From NCBI GenBank assembly GCA_030765045.1, contig CM060963.1, positions 73,910,117 through 73,974,116 on the forward strand: a DNA stretch of 64,000 nt. Reading direction: 5' to 3'. Position 1 is the stretch's first letter; the number at the start of each line of letters is the position of its first letter. This DNA is from Tenodera sinensis (taxonomy: Eukaryota > Arthropoda > Insecta > Mantodea > Mantidae). The position numbers were made by a program, and so were the translations under genes. The notes under the pieces were generated by a model. The model made no database searches. It was not told the origin of the DNA and saw only the letters and a program-made list of their open reading frames with translations. Of the stretch, positions 58,596-64,000 are shown piece by piece.

Positions 58596-58812
58596 TTCTG
58601 GATGACTTATGCACATGTGGTAAGCCGTGAGAGATAGACAAAATCTTACTGCGTAAAAAGTGTAGCCTCGTTGAAACACACAACTTAGGCCAAATATATT
58701 TTTTGTAGAATAAATCATTTCCGAGGTATTCCTTATTTGTTTGAATTTTGCAAACATATGTACTTTAGTGAAATGCGAAGTAGTTGTTCGTATTTTTTTT
58801 TTAAGCTTGAAC
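58596..58812 (-). repeat. Fragment of the CA-bearing dispersed repeat
   Basis: On the minus strand it matches the family from the AACACATCC...GTTCAAGC area through ACTAAAGTACATATG, AAACAAATAAGGAATACC and AGATTTTGTCTATCTCTCAC. It is truncated at both ends. Confidence 0.7.
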
Positions 58813-59132
58813 ACATCCTGATTTCACTGTCATTCAAGCTCTCTGTAATCTTTTATCCATACTGTGTCTGTAAGAAAAGACAAAAGACGTAAGAAGGCCA
58901 TTTCTATGCTTTCTTTGGCTTTGGAGTTCCCAGAGTCAAGCACAAACAACCACAAAAACACTAGCATAATTGCACCACATTACGTACTTTTAAAATTATA
59001 CCATTAACTTTCATTTATTGAATTCAATTGTTACGTAAGTTACTTAAACTGCTATAGGCTTTTATCCGAATCAGCAATCTTTATTAAATGAGCATCTCTT
59101 CCTTTACTCTGGTATCCTCAACTACTAGGAGC

Positions 59133-59383
59133 CATAGAAAGGTATGGGTGGCTCAGTTGGTTAGACGCTGGCTTACTGATCCCAAGGTCGCGGGTTCAAA
59201 CCCGGCCCAGGCCGATGGTTTTTAAGTGTGCTTAAAAACGACAGCTCCATGCCAGTAGATTTACTGGCATGTAAAAGAACTCCTGTGGGACAAAATTCCG
59301 GCACACCGGCGACGCTGATGTGATCCTGGCAATTGACAGCGTCGTTAAACAACAAAATATTTTTTTTTTCATAGAAAGGTATG
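59133..59383 (+). mobile_element. Complete SINE, family B, with target duplication
   Basis: CATAGAAAGGTATG is duplicated exactly at 59133-59146 and 59370-59383. The tRNA-derived head has an intact A box, TGGCTCAGTTGG (59149-59160), and B box, GGGTTCAAACCC (59192-59203), so it carries a Pol III promoter. The body contains GATTTACTGGCATGTAAAA and ends GTCGTTAAACAACAAAATA plus a T run. A perfect duplication and intact boxes mark a recent insertion. An older relative lies at 16063-16262. Confidence 0.93.
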
Positions 59384-59837
59384 TTAATTTGATTACCCTC
59401 GAAAATATGACTGTTCATATGTACGTCCTTTTAGACGATTAGGAACTGATTCAAGGAAACGCGCTTAAGTCTGAATTTTGGCTAAAACTCCCTAATGGCA
59501 AAGTAAGGGAAGTTTAGCTAGAAAATAAATGAATTATAATACCAGAATTCGGGAAGGAAAAACAAAACTACAACAGACATCGCTCATCAAATTGAATTGC
59601 AAATATGAAATATGTACTTATTAATTAATAACACTGCAGCTCTAATGACCTTATGAGAACTTTCAAATCGTTTTCTTCTATGGTGTATCGAAAACAAGAA
59701 AGCCATTTAATGCTCCTATAAGCAAGCATTCATTTATTCGGAAAGAGAATTCAGTACAAATTGGGGCAGGGGCTATATAGGCGAATTTATAATAAAAAGG
59801 AGGATTACAGGATGCGTTTTCAGGAGGAAAGCTCGAT
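59384..59837. other. No recognised feature
   Basis: AT-rich spacer DNA. Confidence 0.4.
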
Positions 59838-60211
59838 ACACTGAAATAATGTAATGTAAACCCCGCGCGACAGCCCACGAAGGGCCAAGGCCTACCGCCC
59901 AGCCGCTGCGCCCCCCACCTCTGCCCACTACAGGCGTCATTGGTGAGGTGCAGTACTGGAGGGTGGGACGTGGTCAGCGCCCCGAGCCCTCCCGGCCAGT
60001 TATGCGGTCTTCTCGACCTGGGGCCGCTACTTCTCCATCAAGTAGCTCCTCAATTGGTCCCCCCGGGACCTAACGAGGCTGAGTGCACCCCGTACCAGAC
60101 CTCCCAGAGGGGATAAAATCCCCATGCTGGTACCGGGGATCGAACCCGGGTCCTCCGCGCCACAGGCAAGCGCGCTGCCAGCTGCGCTACGGAGGCGGCA
60201 CACTGAAATAA
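59838..60211 (-). mobile_element. Complete SINE, family A, with target duplication
   Basis: ACACTGAAATAA is duplicated exactly at 59838-59849 and 60200-60211. On the minus strand the tRNA head starts near 60199 with an A box, TAGCGCAGCTGG (60178-60189), and a B box, GGTTCGATCCCC (60135-60146). A body of about 270 bp follows. Partial relatives lie at 16936-17050, 27535-27955 and 36414-36673. Intact boxes and a perfect duplication suggest recent mobility driven by a LINE. Confidence 0.93.
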
Positions 60212-60890
60212 AGGAAAATGAAATATAACTTCACCCGTCACTAATGAGGATAATCTACAAAGGTATATGATGCCATCGCCTGCAAATGACTTGTGTTTGA
60301 AAGGTCAAAATAAAAAAAGATTGATTTTCTAGTGCTATATCCTTGTAGCTTAAACGGACTTGAATGTTTGTATCATATCAGTGGAGAAAGATAAGAAAAG
60401 ATATGAAATATATGGTAAGGCTCATAGCAATTAAAAGCAAACTCAACAATACGGTAAACTACGCTATTGTAAAAACACAATGAAACATGCTGCGATTACC
60501 ACAGAGATGATAATAGTAACAATAATGTTAATAGTAAATGTGGATTAAAATGAATTTACCCATTTTCTAAAATGGGTAAAGTGACCCATTGGTTATTATT
60601 TTTAACTCTTTGCATAGTGTGACATTGCCCAGTTCACTTCACTGATCTCCCATTGTCCTGAAGGATTTCTCTTAATTTACACTACCACTTCATTCATGTG
60701 AACTAATTCAGTTTTCCCGTCACCTCCCTTTCTTTCACGTAGCGGCACCGTTCTCTTAGATTACTCCTGGATTACCAGAAGCTTTTTACTATCATGAAAA
60801 ATCGGGAAAAGGTTACTTTACACAAAAAGTTATTCGAAACACTCCTCGAATAAGTCTCTTTGACATTATTAAGCAGGCACTAGAAGTTGA
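60212..60890. other. No recognised feature
   Basis: AT-rich DNA without a gene or repeat identified. Confidence 0.4.
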
Positions 60891-60897
60891 ATTAAAT

Positions 60898-62390
60898 CAG
60901 GACCCTCTAGATTAAGGGACCTGACAGTGCCATCTAAGTTGTACAAAAATGGCGTCGGCTGTTGGTCCTGATTTCTGAGGTGTTTCCACACGCTATCTTT
61001 CGTATTGTTTTCTATGCCTTTGAGCTATTGTTTCTTATAACAATTCATATGTAAGTTTGTCTTCATATTAGCAAAGCGAGTGTTTAAAAACTTTTATTTG
61101 GGCAGTATAGGGAACGGAAATAAATCTAATAACGTGTTGACTGTGCCGTGTGCTATCCACGTGTTCATGTTTATTGTGTTCCATCTAAGACTAATGAATA
61201 GTGTGGTTAATTTATGTTTGCAAGTACAATTTGTGTCACGATTACAGTGGTGAGAGGTTGTTGAAGAAAAACTGTTCCAGTAGTGTGCGTTATTGTAGTC
61301 ATACCTCAACCTAACCTCAAACATGACAATGCACCGTAACTGTTGCATTCCCGGATACAAATTAGAAAGGAGAAACTTCAGTTAAAACAAAAGGTAAATT
61401 GCAACGTAACGCTTGTAAATTCAGCATTTAATTACTACAAATTGCAGCGTTATGTGTGTTGCCGGTGTGTATATAACATGGTGAATAGTAAAAGACAATA
61501 ATTTCGAGACGCCTCTCTCCTATAGTTTTACCCATGTAAGTAGTATGATGCTGCTTGTATTTATACATTATCTTTTGTCTTTGTAATTTAAATGTGTAGC
61601 TGTAGTTTAGAAGAAATGTGTTATGTTGCTGCATGTAAAACTGTAGACTATAGCCAAGTTGCTTTACCAAGCTGATATATGGTTACGTATTTCATATATT
61701 TCAATTACAGTGCTGTTTTACGGTTATTATTTTTAATATTTCATCTTCTTTTGCGGATTCCCCATGTAAAATGAAGTGTCATGAAGTGCTGAGTAATATA
61801 TTGTTGCAAACTGAGTAATCATAAGTTTTGAGTAAAAGTAAAATTCCACCCTAAAGCTTTTGAATTCAGTAGGTAGCTTTAGGTTATTCTAAATAGCAGC
61901 AATTGTATATCAGCCATCCAGTAGATGTTTTGTGTAGGTATGTAACATTATGTATATGGTGAAGTGTGAAAAACAATGTAAACAATGATTAATAATTCTG
62001 AGTCAACTCAATGTCAACACTTCTGTTTTATTTAAGTAACATGCTGCTTGCAGTTTTGTCTATTTTCTTTGCAATTTGAGTGTGTAATGCAGTTACATTA
62101 TGTCATGTAAAACTGTATCTTGCATGAATGTTATTTAAGGCTATATATTTCATTGCCCATGGGTTATCGTTTAATATTAAATGTCATTCTTTTTGTTTAC
62201 TTGAGGTTATGTTTAAGACAGTGTTTTTGTGTTTAACACAGCCCATATTCACAAAATAGGCGTGTTATTACACATTCTTATTTTACTGCGTTGAAATCGT
62301 AACCTGTAGACGAGTTGTTTATAAGTAGTTCCCATCACATAGGCCGCCATCTTGAATCCCAGTGTCAGGTCCGGTATTTAGGAGGCCCTG
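60898..62390 (+). mobile_element. 7-bp-duplication DNA transposon, copy 2 (possible P superfamily)
   Basis: The left end is CAGGACCCTCTAGATTAAGG, and the right end read inward is CAGGGCCTCCTAAATACCGG. ATTAAAT is duplicated exactly at 60891-60897 and 62391-62397. It matches copy 1 in inverse orientation along its length, lacks copy 1's foldback insertion, and has about 115 bp (61735-61850) that copy 1 has lost. The THAP-like exon (61323-61393) has lost a Cys and its frame. Frames on the opposite strand (61094-61360, 61428-61670) are shared with copy 1 simply because the DNA is shared. Confidence 0.8.
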
Positions 62391-62397
62391 ATTAAAT

Positions 62398-63169
62398 TAA
62401 AGATTACTTAACTAGTACCAAAATCACATCTTGGAACCTGTTAACTTTGATGTTAAGTTTACGTTTTCGGGTATCTTTATGGTTTTAAAAATGATAATTA
62501 GTTCCAGCGATTTTAAAATTCTGATATTGAGATATATGAATACAGAATACATTCCATTTATGAACAGTTACGTAAATAGTAACAGTGATTCTCGTCTTTC
62601 GAGAGCTTTGAAACTAATTTTTGTGCTGCAGTTTAACAGAACGTTTGTTTTTGTTACGGTCCATAAATGTCAGAATGTTTGCGATACGAGTAATGAACAC
62701 ACCTAAGTGCGCCGTAGGGTAACGATGTGAAACGACTTTAAGCTCCCTGAATGGCAATAATGTTCATTTTATAATGAAAGCAACACACCGTTTGTCATAG
62801 AGAACAGCAAAAGGCGATCATCAGGATTGGATAGTGTGTAATCCAGTTTGTGTTTTTATATCACTCTTTTTGTATGCAGTGATGTTTCACTATAATAGCG
62901 GTTGTGTATACTTCTATGAGAGTTATAAATAAACTAGTAACAACATCAGTTGAAAAGATACATTGGTTTATATAAGAGTAACCAGTAAGTAGTTTAAAAG
63001 TATACTTGTCATGGCACTTTCCTTAGCTGTTATTTTGTGCTGGCTTGAGGGACTAACTCTTAGGAAGGAAATGAAAGTAATACAAATTTAAGGTGTTGTA
63101 TAGCTCGCGTATTCGTTCTTTAACAATGACCTTGAATCAAAATATTGTTAGGGAGAGAGGATTTATCCT
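62398..63169. other. No recognised feature
   Basis: AT-rich DNA; a 91-residue frame at 62431-62706 (+) is unassigned. Confidence 0.4.
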
Positions 63170-63720
63170 TTTTGTATTAATGAGCTTATGACTCCTGTTA
63201 CTTGACGCAAAAGGCAATAGAGGTTTCGGCGACTCGCGGCATACCTCCAACGACATTCATTTTTGAGACATCGGGTGACATAAAAAATCAAGGTCAAGCT
63301 AGCTCACACCACTTGGTGGCGAGAAAATTGCCAATAATGAGCCCGGCAGAACAAAGGAGTTTCCAGAAGGTACTGGTTATCGGCTTACTTGTGAGGAGTT
63401 TGAACGGAAATGTATTTTTCTAGAGGACTATGAAAGCTAGAAAGCACGGAGAGTCAGGAGTTTTGAAGTGAAGCAGATTTAGTGAAAGTTGAGCGAGTGT
63501 ATCGTCAAAGCCAGATGTTTGTGAGACAGAGAGAGAGTAAAGAAAATTAGCTAAGTGTTGTCAAGGGTGCTAGTTGAGAGAACAGCTGCAAGTTGTAAGA
63601 TAACGAAGAACTGTAGACTGGGTTAACGGCGGTAAAACATAAGTGTATTGTGCTTCAGTTTCAGAAGAAAAAGTGACAGAAAAAGTAATTGGACTTGTCA
63701 TATTTCACATTATTTTACCT
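63170..63720 (+). repeat. Possible diverged partner of 52790-53345
   Basis: A 73-residue frame (63202-63423) is followed by AGCAGATTTAGTGAAAG, GAGACAGAGAGAG and GAACTGTAGACTGGG, in the order seen near 52860-53180. No domain is recognised. Confidence 0.3.
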
Positions 63721-64000
63721 GCTAAAAATACAGTTATTAGGGTGAGACCTCAAGCAATCTGCGCTCAGTGAGCACCAGTTGCCCATCTTTGACGTGGTGT
63801 GAAGTGTTTGCCTCTTAATGCGGTCTGTTACTGGAATTATTCACTCATAATAATTGTGTAAAATGATAGGGAAAATGAATAAATTATTCAATACCTACAT
63901 AATTAGCATGCGTTGAAGTCAATGTGTAATATATGAGGCTAAAATTGCAACTCTGTACGAGAAGAAGTCATTAGCTAGACAATTTAAATCATTGTAATTA
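63721..64000. other. No recognised feature
   Basis: AT-rich DNA to the end of the window. Confidence 0.4.

Noticed and set aside
59147..59215. tRNA gene on the plus strand
   Set aside because: Same reason: it is the head of a SINE with a perfect 14-bp duplication.
60130..60199. tRNA gene on the minus strand
   Set aside because: A and B boxes are intact, but the sequence continues into a SINE body and is bounded by a retroposon target duplication, so it is a SINE head.
61094..61670. Two conserved minus-strand proteins shared with 20712-21248
   Set aside because: They are shared because the whole transposon DNA is shared; they lie opposite the direction of the THAP-like exon and have no domain.

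Overview
This is AT-rich nuclear DNA from an animal, almost certainly an insect. A cockroach- or termite-like hemimetabolous insect is my best guess (inference only), from the mix of I-type and jockey-type LINEs, several hAT families with BED-finger relatives, Tc1 and mariner remnants, tRNA-headed SINEs and very long ATT and CA microsatellites. I found no convincing host protein-coding gene, rRNA, functional tRNA or CRISPR array. The window reads as intergenic or intronic DNA built by successive transposon insertions.

The left third (1-19 kb) opens with the C-terminal end of a decayed LINE, then about 5.6 kb of mostly featureless DNA. Next comes a nested block at 5848-13046. A hAT-type element, with CAG...CTG ends and near-perfect 8-bp target duplications, holds a complete I-superfamily LINE (6260-12311). 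That LINE has two intact reading frames and a matching target duplication. The same hAT also holds a second small hAT-like MITE (12559-12823) with its own perfect 8-bp duplication. A 315-bp AAT/AATAAC microsatellite follows, and another hAT (13460-14541, perfect duplication) sits at its edge.

The middle (19-43 kb) holds the first of two inverted copies of a transposon that makes 7-bp duplications (19347-21444 and 60898-62390). It carries a short THAP-like exon and may belong to the P superfamily. Copy 1 is itself interrupted by a 721-bp long-terminal-inverted-repeat element, and copy 2 supplies the empty site. The middle also holds hAT remnants at 27985-28871 and 37912-39742; the latter splits a LINE fragment. 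A full-length but dead Tc1-like element lies at 29388-30909, with several SINEs around it.

From 21 to 59 kb there are about a dozen copies of one dispersed repeat, 0.7-0.9 kb when complete and with no coding capacity. Most of the longer copies carry a CA/CG microsatellite at the same internal position, though copy 2 and probably copy 6 lack a real tract. This looks like a mobile repeat that seeds microsatellites and is the least explained structure here.

The right third (43-64 kb) adds decayed jockey-like LINE pieces (gag, zinc knuckle, endonuclease, RT C-terminus), a mariner remnant, two complete SINEs with target duplications, and the second copy of the 7-bp-duplication element. Only the LINE at 6260-12311 looks recently active. 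Nearly everything else is broken, and what can be read is the order of insertion.
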